64,000 bases of DNA from GCA-2746795 sp963747345 (GTDB lineage Bacteria > Chloroflexota > Anaerolineae > Promineifilales > Promineifilaceae): positions 1 through 64,000 of the forward strand of contig CAVVFA010000028.1 in the NCBI GenBank assembly GCA_963747345.1. The letters run 5' to 3'. A model generated the notes under the pieces. That model was not told the DNA's origin. It did not search any database and saw only the letters and a program-made list of their open reading frames with translations. Below, piece by piece: positions 16,915 to 26,078 of the stretch (position 1 is its first letter; every line of letters starts with the position of its first letter). The translations under genes and the position numbers were made by a program.

Positions 16915-18528
16915 TCACACTGCTGGCTGGTTGAGTTGGCGAAACAACTTCTTGTTCTGTTTGTAAAGCTGGGTAAACACCGCGAAATTCCGGTCATAGA
17001 CAGCGCGGTTTTCTGGCTGCGGCGTGAAGGTATGCGATACGCGAATGAACGGCGCGGCTTCCTGGAATGTCTCGAAAATGCCCAGTCCCACCGCACACAC
17101 GATGGCCGCGCCAATGGTGCCTGCGTTCTGCGCGTTCTCTACCACCTCAATGCGGCGACCTGTCACATCAGCCAAAATCTGTGCGGAAACGGCCGACTGC
17201 GCCCCACCCCCCACAAAACGCAGTGACTCCTGATACGGCACATTTTTCTCCACCCGTTCCAGCATCCAGCGCATGTGGTAGGCCACCCCTTCCAACACCG
17301 CGCGAATCAGTTCCCGCTTGCCCGTTTCCAGGCCGATGTTAAAAAACATGCCCCGTGCAAACGGGTCTTCAAACGGGGAACGATTGCCATGCAGCCAGGG
17401 CGTAAAAATGACGCCGTTGGCGCCAGGCGGCACTTTTTCTACTTCTTGATTCATGAACTCGAACAGGTTGTCCAGCTTTTCCACTTCATCGCTGTAGGGA
17501 TTGTCGGCCAGGTAGATGCCGATTTCGTCGAGGGCGAGATGGTCGCGCACCCATTGCAGACAGCGCCCGGCCGTTTCTTGCTCGGCGATGTAGTTGTACC
17601 AGCCCGGAATTGCACCCAGAATGGAAGCAATCAGGCCGCCAATGTCGGTTTTGCGTTTGTCCATCGTGGAAACCACCCAGCCGGACGTACCGATGTAGAT
17701 GTGGGTGTCGTACAAGTTGAAGCAGCCCGCGCCCACCGAAATCAGCGACAAATCGCCGCCGCCGCCAAACACGGGAATGCCAGCCGCCAGTCCTAAATCG
17801 GCCGCCGCCTGCGCGGTGAGATGACCCACAATGTCGGTGGACTGCACGATGGGCGGCAGATGGGCCATGTCTACGTCAAACAGCTTGCAGATGGGCGCCG
17901 ACCAGCCGATTTTGCCAGGGCGCGTGTCGCACATGAAGGTGGCGTGGGCGGAATCGACGCCCATGCTGAATTCGCCGGTGCAGCGCAGGACGAGGTAATC
18001 GTTGACATCGAGCCATTTGTGGAGGCGGGCGAACAGGTCTGGCTCGTTGTCGCGCAGCCAGAGGTATTTCCAGACGGGGTCTTTGACGCTGGCGGAGAGG
18101 CCGCCGGTTATTTGCAGGGAGCGCAAGGTTTTGTGCGCGTTCCAGCCTTCGATGCGGGGGAAACCGTGATACAGCCCTTTTTCGATTTGGGCGGTGCCGC
18201 GATTGTCGAGGTAGCTCATGGGATTGCGCAGCACGTTGCCGTCTTTGTCTACGGCGACGAAGCCTTGCATCTGGGCGCAAAAGGCCATGCCTTGAATGTC
18301 GGTGGGCGCGATGCCGGATTGCTGCATGACGGTGCGCGTGGCACGGGAAATAGCCGCCCACCATTCGTCGGCGTTTTGCTCGACGCCGCCATTGGGCAAG
18401 GTGTAAAGCGGATATTCGGCAACGGCCGTTTCCACCAGTTCAATGCGATCTTCCAGTCGATACAGACAGGTTTTGTTGCTCGTCGTGCCGATGTCGTGGG
18501 CGAGAATGTAGGTCATGGGAGTTTCCAT
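16915..18528 (-). CDS. FGGY-family carbohydrate kinase (xylulokinase-like)
   Basis: A 537-aa ATP-dependent sugar kinase. The N-terminal phosphate loop is YILAHDIGTTSNKTCLY, the sugar-binding part MAFCAQMQGFVAVDKDGNVL and ITGGLSASVKDPVWKYLWLR, and the C-terminal FGGY signature region has VGGGAQSAVSAQILADVTGR and NAQNAGTIGAAIVCAVGLGI. The catalytic Asp is probably in FSMGVDSAHATFM or GGGGDLSLISVGAG. Xylulose is the most likely substrate by family resemblance, but other ketoses or polyols are possible. ATG at 18528 or 12 nt downstream could start it. It follows the GH2 gene by 57 bp, so it should phosphorylate the sugar released by the glycosidases. A truncated copy sits at 5741-6133. Confidence 0.88.
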   Translation of the reverse strand: METPMTYILAHDIGTTSNKTCLYRLEDRIELVETAVAEYPLYTLPNGGVEQNADEWWAAISRATRTVMQQSGIAPTDIQGMAFCAQMQGFVAVDKDGNVLRNPMSYLDNRGTAQIEKGLYHGFPRIEGWNAHKTLRSLQITGGLSASVKDPVWKYLWLRDNEPDLFARLHKWLDVNDYLVLRCTGEFSMGVDSAHATFMCDTRPGKIGWSAPICKLFDVDMAHLPPIVQSTDIVGHLTAQAAADLGLAAGIPVFGGGGDLSLISVGAGCFNLYDTHIYIGTSGWVVSTMDKRKTDIGGLIASILGAIPGWYNYIAEQETAGRCLQWVRDHLALDEIGIYLADNPYSDEVEKLDNLFEFMNQEVEKVPPGANGVIFTPWLHGNRSPFEDPFARGMFFNIGLETGKRELIRAVLEGVAYHMRWMLERVEKNVPYQESLRFVGGGAQSAVSAQILADVTGRRIEVVENAQNAGTIGAAIVCAVGLGIFETFQEAAPFIRVSHTFTPQPENRAVYDRNFAVFTQLYKQNKKLFRQLNQPAV

Positions 18529-18530
18529 TT

Positions 18531-18600
18531 ACGATTTAAGATTGTGGGATTGACGATTGGAGCTTGTCGAAGCTGCGCACAATCTTCAATCTTTAAGAAT
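18531..18600. repeat. Dispersed-repeat hairpin between kinase and GH2 genes
   Basis: AAGATTGTGGGATTGACGAT and TGGAGCTTGTCGAAGC, then GCACAATCTTCAATCTT, form an imperfect hairpin (AAGATTGTG pairs with CACAATCTT). It mixes the GATTGGAGATT and GAGCTTGTCGAAG repeat families seen elsewhere. It overlaps the last codons of the GH2 gene. Confidence 0.6.
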
Positions 18601-20397
18601 TTTTTTGTGAACGGCCGTTATCCTGTCCACATCCATCTTCACCACTTCACGGTCGTAGGTGAGGTAGCCGTTGACCTCGCCTTCGACATCCGTGGTTTGG
18701 GTGTAGATAGCGCCGGAAAGCCCGTTGGCAATCCAGGGCATCAGTTCCTTTTCCAGCAGTTCGATGTAGAGATTGGTCAGCGCCTCAGACGTGCCGAATT
18801 TGCGATAACCGTACTCGGCATCTTCGTTCCAGACGTGACCGGGCAGTTTTAAGCTGTAGCCGCCAAACTCGGAGAGCAAAATCGCCCGTTTTTTAGGCGT
18901 TTGCTTGTATAACTTTTTGCCGTAGATGTGGTAGCTCTTGAAATCCGGGCCGCCCTGGTCAAACCAGCCACTGGCATGGTCGATGGGGCGTGTGGGGTCA
19001 TATTCCTGGAGCCAGGCGGCGATTGCTTTGGCATCAAACTGCCCCCAGCCTTCGTTGAACGGCACCCACATGCCAATGCAGGCGGTGTTGTACAGCGTAT
19101 CGACCAGCGCTTGCAGTTCGTCTTTGAACTGTTGGCGCGATTCAGGGGCGGTGCGGTTGGCTTTTTTGTAGTTGGTGTCGTTGCGCCCCCAGCCGACGAG
19201 GACGGCTACGGTGGAAATCACCATGCCCACGCTGTCGCCGCCGTTGGGCATGTCTTGATGCACGATGAGGCCCAGTTTGTCGCAATGGTAATAGAAGCGG
19301 GCTGGCTCCACTTTAACGTGCTTGCGCAGCATGTTGAAGCCAAGCTGTTTGGTCAGCTCAATGTCATAACGCAGCGCTTCGTCGCTGGGCGGGCAGTAGA
19401 GACCATCGGGCCAATAGCCCTGATCGAGCGGGCCAAATTGGAAAGTGGGTTTGTTGTTGAGGTGGAGGCGTAAACGGCCGTTTTCATCCTTCCCCACGCT
19501 AAATTTCCGCATCCCCACATAACTCGTCACCTGATCCACCACCTCGTCATCGCGCAAAACCGTCACGCGCACGTCATAGAGGAAGGGCGATTCAGGTGAC
19601 CAGAGTTTGGGATTGAGCACCTGCAAGGTTAACGGCTGGGCGTGGTCATAGGAAACGGTGGCCTCGGCGACTGGTTGAGCGCCGTCGAACAGTGCCACTT
19701 GCACTTCAATGCCGCTCGTATCACCTGTCAGAAAAACGGCCGTTTCCAACTGTTCACTATCAATATCGGGCGTCAACTTGAGACGGCTTATCGCAGTGTG
19801 CGGAATGGGTTCCAGCCAGACAGTTTGCCAGATGCCAGAAACGGCCGTGTACCAGATATTTTTGGGGTTCAACACCTGCTTGCCCCGCTCTTGCCCGTGC
19901 GTATCCGTCGGGTCCCACACGGCCACGACAAGTTCGTTTTCACCTGAAAACCGCACCTGCTCGCTGATTTCAAAGCTAAACGGGGTGTAGCCGCCGCGAT
20001 GGGTGCCAACTTGCTGCCCGTTGACCCACACCGTCGCTTCCCAATCGACTGCGCCGAAGTGCAGCAGGAGCTTTTGCCCCAGCCAGCCAGTCGGCACGGT
20101 GAAGGTGCGTTTGTACCAGAGATGTTGTGTGGGCAGTAACGGCCGTTTCACCCCAGAAAGCGCCGACTCCACCGGAAATGGCACCAAAATCTCGCCCGAC
20201 GAATCAAACTTAATGTCCATCGACGCTGGCAGTTCTGCCACTTTGTCGCGGATGTCATACTGCCACAAGCCGTTCAAGTTCAACCAGTCCGCCCGCACTA
20301 GCTGCGGTCGCGGATATTCCGGCCACACGTTTTCCGGCGTGACTTCTTTCGCCCAACGGGTCATGATATGCCCGGTTATGGGCTGCCAATTTTTCAT
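18586..20397 (-). CDS. Glycoside hydrolase family 2
   Basis: About 603 aa with GH2 architecture: jelly-roll sugar-binding domain (WYKRTFTVPTGW, LHFGAVDWEATVWVNGQQVG, HRGGYTPFSFEI), immunoglobulin-like domain, then TIM barrel. The acid/base Glu is in VPFNEGWGQFD (near residue 448) and the nucleophile Glu in ILLSEFGGYSL (near 508). Sequence resembles beta-galactosidase/beta-glucuronidase-like family members; the substrate is open. No signal peptide. ATG at 20397 has AGGA 5 nt upstream, and its start overlaps the stop of the SCP2-domain gene (ATGA); residues predicted upstream of it come from a dispersed palindromic repeat. Part of the GH31-SCP2-GH2-kinase run. Confidence 0.88.
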   Translation of the reverse strand: MKNWQPITGHIMTRWAKEVTPENVWPEYPRPQLVRADWLNLNGLWQYDIRDKVAELPASMDIKFDSSGEILVPFPVESALSGVKRPLLPTQHLWYKRTFTVPTGWLGQKLLLHFGAVDWEATVWVNGQQVGTHRGGYTPFSFEISEQVRFSGENELVVAVWDPTDTHGQERGKQVLNPKNIWYTAVSGIWQTVWLEPIPHTAISRLKLTPDIDSEQLETAVFLTGDTSGIEVQVALFDGAQPVAEATVSYDHAQPLTLQVLNPKLWSPESPFLYDVRVTVLRDDEVVDQVTSYVGMRKFSVGKDENGRLRLHLNNKPTFQFGPLDQGYWPDGLYCPPSDEALRYDIELTKQLGFNMLRKHVKVEPARFYYHCDKLGLIVHQDMPNGGDSVGMVISTVAVLVGWGRNDTNYKKANRTAPESRQQFKDELQALVDTLYNTACIGMWVPFNEGWGQFDAKAIAAWLQEYDPTRPIDHASGWFDQGGPDFKSYHIYGKKLYKQTPKKRAILLSEFGGYSLKLPGHVWNEDAEYGYRKFGTSEALTNLYIELLEKELMPWIANGLSGAIYTQTTDVEGEVNGYLTYDREVVKMDVDRITAVHKKILKD

Positions 20398-20918
20398 AGT
20401 AATCCTCGTTTTACCCTCTCCCCAGCCCTCTCCCAAAGGGAGAGGGAGCCAAGTTCCCTCCCCCTTTGGGGGAGGGTTAGGGAGAGGGCAAAATCGATAC
20501 GCAACGCATCAAAATATTCAATCTGCAACCGCCACCTATCCGCCCGATAGGTGCTGGGTGGCGACAGGCTAATCGTGTCGGCCAATTGCACCACAAACGC
20601 CAGATTACCCGCCACCATGATTTTGCCTGCCAGGAACAGCGACTCCGGCGTTGTTTCGCCGTTGAGCAACGACAGCCAGTCAGTGGCGGCGGCGGCAATG
20701 GTCACATCAGCAGTGGCATGTGTGCCATCAACCAGATGGATGTCGCCATCCTGGCGCAGGAGGTAGGCAGTACGGCCGTTTTCACCCGAAATATCAAACT
20801 GCACCACAATATCTTCGTGACTGGTTGGAGCGCGGCGAATTTGGTCTGGCAGCGCATCAAACCAGGCGGCGACCGTCACCTTGCCCACCGATGGCTGGGT
20901 ACCTTCGTGGAAACTCAT
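20394..20918 (-). CDS. SCP2 sterol-binding-domain protein, C-terminal fragment
   Basis: The frame contains an SCP-2-like lipid-binding domain: VVQFDISGENGRTAYLLRQD, ADVTIAAAATDWLSLLNGET and LFLAGKIMVAGNLAFVVQLA (family pattern of D/W-LxLL-G and F-x-GK-x-x-G). The last 25 residues (LTLPQRGRELGSLSLWERAG...) are translated from the palindromic repeat at 20408-20490 and are not part of the fold. The N-terminal part is in another frame, at 20857-21228; the join needs one indel near 20985 within FRTNRN/FRTQTG. Its stop overlaps the GH2 start. Confidence 0.75.
   Translation of the reverse strand: MSFHEGTQPSVGKVTVAAWFDALPDQIRRAPTSHEDIVVQFDISGENGRTAYLLRQDGDIHLVDGTHATADVTIAAAATDWLSLLNGETTPESLFLAGKIMVAGNLAFVVQLADTISLSPPSTYRADRWRLQIEYFDALRIDFALSLTLPQRGRELGSLSLWERAGERVKRGLL
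20408..20490. repeat. Palindromic repeat of the CTCTCCC/GGGAGAGGG family inside a gene end
   Basis: ACCCTCTCCCCAGCCCTCTC followed by AAAGGGAGAGGG, then CCCTCCCCCTTTGGGGGAGG and TTAGGGAGAGGG, makes two nested hairpins. It supplies the C-terminal 25 codons of the SCP2-domain gene and is read without a stop. The same kind of element is common in spacers of many environmental bacteria. Confidence 0.8.
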
Positions 20919-21228
20919 CGTCTGTTCGCCGATGGTGAAGATGCCGAATGCGGGTACGGGTTCCTGTTTGTGTTCGGAACGGACCGTTTAGCCCCAATGC
21001 CGCCAACCGATAGCCCACCTCCTGCTTTTCCTGGTTGTTCCACAAAATAATCGCCTCATCCTGACTGCGCCGCGTGCTGCTGCGATGGTAGCCAGCGCCC
21101 GTCAGCACCTCTGCCAGCGCCCGCAATTGTGACTCGGTTAGCTTCAATTCGTATTGCACCAACTGGGCGGGGTCGGCGATGAGGGCAGGCAGTTGATTAT
21201 AGAGCGTCTGCTTTGTCCAGGTGTCCAT
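20857..21228 (-). CDS. N-terminal fragment of the SCP2-domain protein
   Basis: The first 85 or so residues (MDTWTKQTLYNQLPALIADP, then LTESQLRALAEVLTGAGYHR and DEAIILWNNQEKQEVGYRLA) are probably genuine and form a helical region of unknown family. After LNGPF the frame drifts into a shadow translation. One base change near 20985 joins it to the SCP2 domain at 20394-20918, giving one protein of about 277 aa. It overlaps the end of the GH31 gene by 32 bp, which suggests that the last residues of the GH31 frame are also shifted. Confidence 0.6.
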   Translation of the reverse strand: MDTWTKQTLYNQLPALIADPAQLVQYELKLTESQLRALAEVLTGAGYHRSSTRRSQDEAIILWNNQEKQEVGYRLAALGLNGPFRTQTGTRTRIRHLHHRRTDDEFPRRYPAIGGQGDGRRLV

Positions 21229-23555
21229 GCGGAAGGCGGTAACGAGCTTTTGACAGGTGGTCCAGAATGCGGTTGTCGGGGGCGAGCGTGGGATTGGTGA
21301 GTTGGATGGTGAGGGAGGATGATGGGGGGATAACGGCCGTTACGCGCAACGTTTTGGTCTCAGCATCATACACTTCAACAAGCTCAGTGAACGGCTCAGT
21401 GGCAGAAATGGCGTTCACTTCGACAGGCTCAGTGAACGCCATTTCTGCCGCCACGTTTCTAAAGCAAACTACCCAGGTGCGCTCGGCTGGCAAATGCCCC
21501 GTCTCGCCTTCAGCCGCGCCAATCGTCACCGACCAGCCATCGGCTGACCAGCTTTGTTGGATGGGCGTGAGACTGTGGCTGTCCAGGCCATCGTCTTCAT
21601 ATAAATGGAAGGTGTTGTCTGCGCCAGGGAAGACGTGGACGACCAACTTGTCGGGATTTTCCACGCCATCGGCGGCGGCCAACGGCACAATCGCGCCAGC
21701 CCTGGCAAACACGGGAATCTCATCCAGGCGGCCATAAACCGCGTGCCAGCCATCGCCTGCGTAGCGCGTCCCGCTGAAGAAATCGAACCAGTCACCCTTG
21801 GGCAGCCAGACCGCCTGGCGGCTCAAGCCCACATCCGCAGCCATGGGTTCGATGAAGGGCGCGGCCAGCAGTTCACTGCCGAAGAGGTATTGGTCGGGGC
21901 AGTGGTAGGCGGGTTCTTGGGCGGGGAATTGGTGATACATCGGGCGCACCAGACGGCAGTTGTTCGGTGTGATTGCGCCAGGCCATGGTGTAGAGGTACG
22001 GGATGAGTTGGTGGCGCAGACGCATGGCGGTTGCGGTGACGCGCTCCGTTTCCGCATCCCAGCCCCACGGACGGCGCTCATGGAAGCGGACGTTGGTGCA
22101 GTGCAGTCGGAAAATGGGGCTGAACACACCAAACTGCACCCAGCGGGCGAACAGTTCCGCCTCTTCCACGCCGCCCATATGCCCGCCAATGTCGTGGCTC
22201 CACCAGCCATAATTCACATTGGCGGCGGTGGCGGTGAAGTAAGGCTGGAAGGCGAGCGAATCCCAGGTGACGTGGGTGTCGCCGGAGAAACCGATTGGGT
22301 AGCGATGGTTGCCGAGGCCGCCCCATCTGGAGAAGATAAACGGCCGTTTCGGCACTGAGCTGGGGTCACTGAGCCTGTCGAAGTGGAGCCAGGCTCGGCG
22401 ACCCCATCGCGCCCCAAGTCATAAAAATGCAGATGATTGAGCCACCACAACGGGTCTAATCCTTGCACCGCCGACTGGGTGCCTTGCTGCCAATCCATCC
22501 ACCAAAAATCCACGCCAGTCGGCTTCCTGCGGGTGATGGAGCTTTTCAAAATAGGCGCGGGTGAAGGTGTTGTCGGCGATGTCGAAGGGAACTGGTTTCT
22601 GGCTGGCGGGGTCGATGCCCATGATCTGCCGCCATGTCGGCGTATTGTTCTTCGTGGGGATAAACTGCCGTCGGCGGGATGCAGGTTGAGCGCGGTTTTG
22701 AGGCCGCGTTCGTGCAAGGCGGCAATGAAACCGGGCGGGTCGGGGAAGAGGTCGCGGTTCCAGGTGTAGCCCGTCCAGCCACTGGCGGCATTGCCGGTGT
22801 CGGTGAGGTGCCAATCCATGTCGACAATGCACACGGAAAGCGGCACATTGTTGGCCTTGAACTCGTCCATCAGGCCGAGCAGTTCGTCGGCGGAATAGGC
22901 CCAATAACGGCTCCACCAGTTGCCCAACGCCCAGCGCGGAATCATCGGCGCGGGGCCAGCCACCTGCGCAAACTCTTGCAAACAGGCGTCAACATCTTGC
23001 CCGTAGCCAAAAAAATAGAGGTCGAGGTAGCCATCAGGTGCGTGACGCGGTTCCAACCAGCCATCGGCGTTAAAAACGAGGCGCGGCGTATCGTCGTAGA
23101 CGGCGTAGCCGCTGCGGGAGAGCAAGCCTTCTTCCAGCACCAACGCGCCATCGACATCATCCAGGGTGCGGGCGGTGCCAAGCAGATTGAGGGCATCATC
23201 TTCGCCAAAGTGCCAGGTTGCGCCGCTTTCTTTGAGGGTGATGGAGAGGGTTTCAGGAGTGAATCCGGCGGCGTTGGCTGTGTAGTTGAGTTGGAGATGG
23301 GCGGTGGTGAGGGTATAACGGCTCACTGAGCGTGTCGAAGTGCCGTTTTCCTCCACAAACTCAAAGTCTGGCACAGGCAGATTTCGATACCCAAAATGCT
23401 TGACTGGGGCGGTCTTCAAACTGGCCTGTCGGGCTGTATTCCAGACGCAGCAAGCGCGAGGTGAGGATGGTGAAGCGCATGTTTTGGAGGATGATAACGG
23501 CCGTTTCTGGCGCAACAGCATCAAATTGAATAGGAAATGTTTTGGTATAAGTCAT
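21197..23555 (-). pseudogene. GH31 alpha-glycosidase gene broken by five or more frameshifts
   Basis: Reading across frames recovers a nearly complete GH31 enzyme of about 780 aa. It starts at MTYTKTFPIQFDAVAPET (23555, GGAG 8 nt upstream), continues in the frame open from 23524 to 22214 (GYGQDVDACLQEFAQVAGPA, MIPRWALGNWWSRYWAYSAD, SVCIVDMDWHLTDTG), includes the nucleophile strand GVDFWWMDWQQGTQS, then in another frame DTHVTWDSLAFQPYFTATAA and NVNYGWWSHDIGGHMGG, and ends in the frame 22210-21197 with LFGSELLAAPFIEPM and YLPKGDWFDFFSG-like text. Frame changes fall near 23420, 22650, 22540, 22350 and 21930. It may be inactive or carry consensus errors. GH31 includes alpha-glucosidases and alpha-xylosidases. 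Three CTGAGCCTGTCGAAG repeats lie inside. Confidence 0.8.
21370..21448. repeat. CTGAGCCTGTCGAAG elements with 18-bp inverted arms inside GH31
   Basis: Two units read ACTTCAACAAGCTCAGTGAA and ACTTCGACAGGCTCAGTGAA. The second is enclosed by exact inverted arms GGCAGAAATGGCGTTCAC (21400-21417) and GTGAACGCCATTTCTGCC (21431-21448). In the gene they encode EMAFTEPVEVNAIS and EPFTELVEVYDAE. Single units of the same family occur at 22366-22386 and 23322-23342, also within GH31. Confidence 0.85.
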
Positions 23556-23851
23556 AGGATTGTCTCCGTTTCAACATCAAAGGAATCAACCCGCCACTGG
23601 CACTCACTCACTGTCTGTCAGGGCGGGGCATAGTAGTATGGCTTGGGCTTGTTGGGAAGAAACGACCTGTGTCGCCGCATTGGGTTCCAAATATTGAATC
23701 GTTATCATAATTGTTATTGCCAGTATAGCGGAGCCACAATAATCCTTCATCATCCCTTAGTATGAATTTAGCGCTACACACTACAAAAAACAAAACACAT
23801 TTCTTTATTGAAATGATACCCTTGATATACAATCCCAAAAGGGTGAACGAC

Positions 23852-25892
23852 ATGATGACATCAAGAGAAAAGGCCGAGGTTGCTCTTTTACACCAACGCA
23901 TCCAAAAATTAGAACCACTCGAACGAGAATATAATCAACTCAAAGAACTTCTTGATCACGCGGCAAAAAGCGAACAGCTTGAAAAACACCTAAACAATGC
24001 TGTTTTGTATGTCCAGCCAGACAACAATCAAATCGTAGATGCCAACGCAGACGCTCTTGAATTTTTTGGCTATCCCTTAGAAGAACTCTTGGCGACCACA
24101 ATTGATGCGTTGGAAATTAAAGACAGTCAAAAAGAAGTCATTATCTACAGTGAAAGCTCAATCGAATTCCAAATATACGACTGCGCCTTCTGGCATTATG
24201 ATGGGCATGAACTCAGCACAAAAGTATGCAAATGGCTCATTACAAAAATCAACAAGCCTCTCTTATGCTACAGCCTTGAAGACACATCATTACACGCACG
24301 CCTCTGGCACGAACTCAGCCGCCGCGAAAATACCGATTACCAGTTTCAAGAAAAGCTAAAAATTTTGAATGAAATCACCATAGAACTAGGACATTTGGCA
24401 TCATTTCATGAAATCTGTAAACGAGGTGTTGAACTTGGCATTCAAAAACTTGGATTTGACCGGCTGGCAATCTTTTTTCTAAACCCCTCAAAAACATTAA
24501 TGGTCGGCACGTTCGGCGTAGATGAATATGGCGCGATTCGTGACGAACGCAACCAAAGTTGGGGATTTGCACATTCCTTTATTATGGATTTTGTAAACGG
24601 TAAACGAGAACCCGACATTAAACATGATAATGCTCCTCTTTATAATCAATCCTCTAAAGTTGTGGGATATGGTTGGCATGTCTCTGTACCCATCCTGGAT
24701 GGCAACGAGTTCATAGGCTTCCTAACGGCCGATAACCTTCTCAACAAGAAAGAACTGGAAAATTTCCAACCAGACCTGCTCCGCCTTTTTGGGGCGACGA
24801 TTGGGCATCTCACCTCTCGTCAGCTAGAACAGGAAACCATTCGCAAGCTTTCCAGTGCCGTTCAACATAGTTCCAGCATGATTATTGTGCTCAATACACA
24901 GCAAGTTGTTGAATTTGCCAATGACTCTTTTTGCCGCCTCTCTGGCTATCCCTTACAAGAAATTTTAGGCAAAAACCTGGCTATGCTTTTTCCAGTAGAA
25001 CCGATGCAAACCATCAAAGAAACTATTGCGTCAGGGCAAACATGGCATGGAGAAGTCCTGAATTACAAAAAAAATGGAACAGCCTATGAAGCATTTGTTT
25101 CGATTTCTCCAGTCTATCTAGGCAATACCATTGAAAACTTTGTTATTGTGCAAGAAGATATTTCACTGTTCAAACAAGCGCAACAAAAAGAACTAGCGCT
25201 TCAGCTAGAACAAGAACGCGCCCATCTGCTGGAAACGTTCGTCACAGATATTGGCCATGAATTCAAAACGCCTTTATCCATCATTCATACAAGCAACTAC
25301 ATCGTGAGCCAATCTCAAGATATTCATAAGCGCCAAAAACATCTTGACAGAATTCAAGAGTCAGGTCGAAATTCTTACGCAGATGCTTGATGATATTCTT
25401 GAGATTGTCACACTAACCAGCACGCTTGAACTTAAATCCAAGAGAATCTATCTGGATCGGTTTCGTACAAGCCATCATTAACAATTTCATGCCATCTGCA
25501 AACAGGAAAGCAATTAAATTGGCAAATTAAATTAGACTCACACCTCATCACTTGAGGCAGATGCCAACAAGATTAGCCCGTGTTATTCAGGAGGTTTTCG
25601 AGAATGCCATCCAATTTACACCACCTGGCATGGCACGATTCATGTTAGTTTAATCGCATATGAAAAGCAGATTGGCATTATCATCCAAGACTCTGGCATT
25701 GGTATTCCTGCCGATGAAATCGACAAAATTTTCGATCGGTTTTATCGAGTGGATAAAGCACGTACCATGCGACATGCGGGGCTGGGCTTGGCGGTTGCCA
25801 AATTGCTCATAGAAGCACATCATGGCGAAATAAAAGTTGAAAGTGTACTGGAACAGGGAAGTCGGTTCGAGATTTTGTTGCCGCTAAAATAA
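23852..25892 (+). pseudogene. PAS-GAF-PAS sensor histidine kinase, C-terminal half frameshifted
   Basis: The start at MMTSREKAEVALL (23852) follows AAAGGGTG at a suitable distance; the frame is open 90 nt further up. After an N-terminal coiled coil come a PAS domain (YVQPDNNQIVDANADALEFF), a GAF domain (ELGIQKLGFDRLAIFFL onward), a second PAS (QVVEFANDSFCRLSGYPLQE) and HisKA with the phospho-histidine in VTDIGHEFKTPLSII. The frame stops at 25390, but the kinase continues in other frames: VEILTQMLDDILEIVTL, VQAIINNFMPSANRKAIKLA, RVIQEVFENAIQFTPPG, then IIIQDSGIGIPADEIDKIFD and HAGLGLAVAKLLIEAHHGEI to a stop at 25890. Four or more indels lie between 25370 and 25640. It is AT-rich and contains no perfect palindrome. 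There is no obvious partner response regulator nearby. Confidence 0.8.
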
Positions 25893-26078
25893 ATAACATG
25901 AGTTCTGAGTTAGCAAAATCTGAAAGGTTTATCGTCAAATATTGAACTCAGGTAAATAATATCCATAAGTGCAAATTTATCACTTCGCAATAAATTCAAA
26001 GTAGAAATTAAATGAAAAAAACGAGAATCATTACTAAATATAAACCCATCACCTCAGATAATCCTCCTTATCATTATC

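Noticed and set aside
17821..18852. Long plus-strand ORF (343 aa) opposite the sugar kinase and GH2 genes
   Set aside because: It is antisense to well-supported genes on the minus strand and has no recognisable domain; high GC leaves such frames open.
22679..23329. Plus-strand ORF opposite GH31
   Set aside because: Antisense shadow of a conserved catalytic region.
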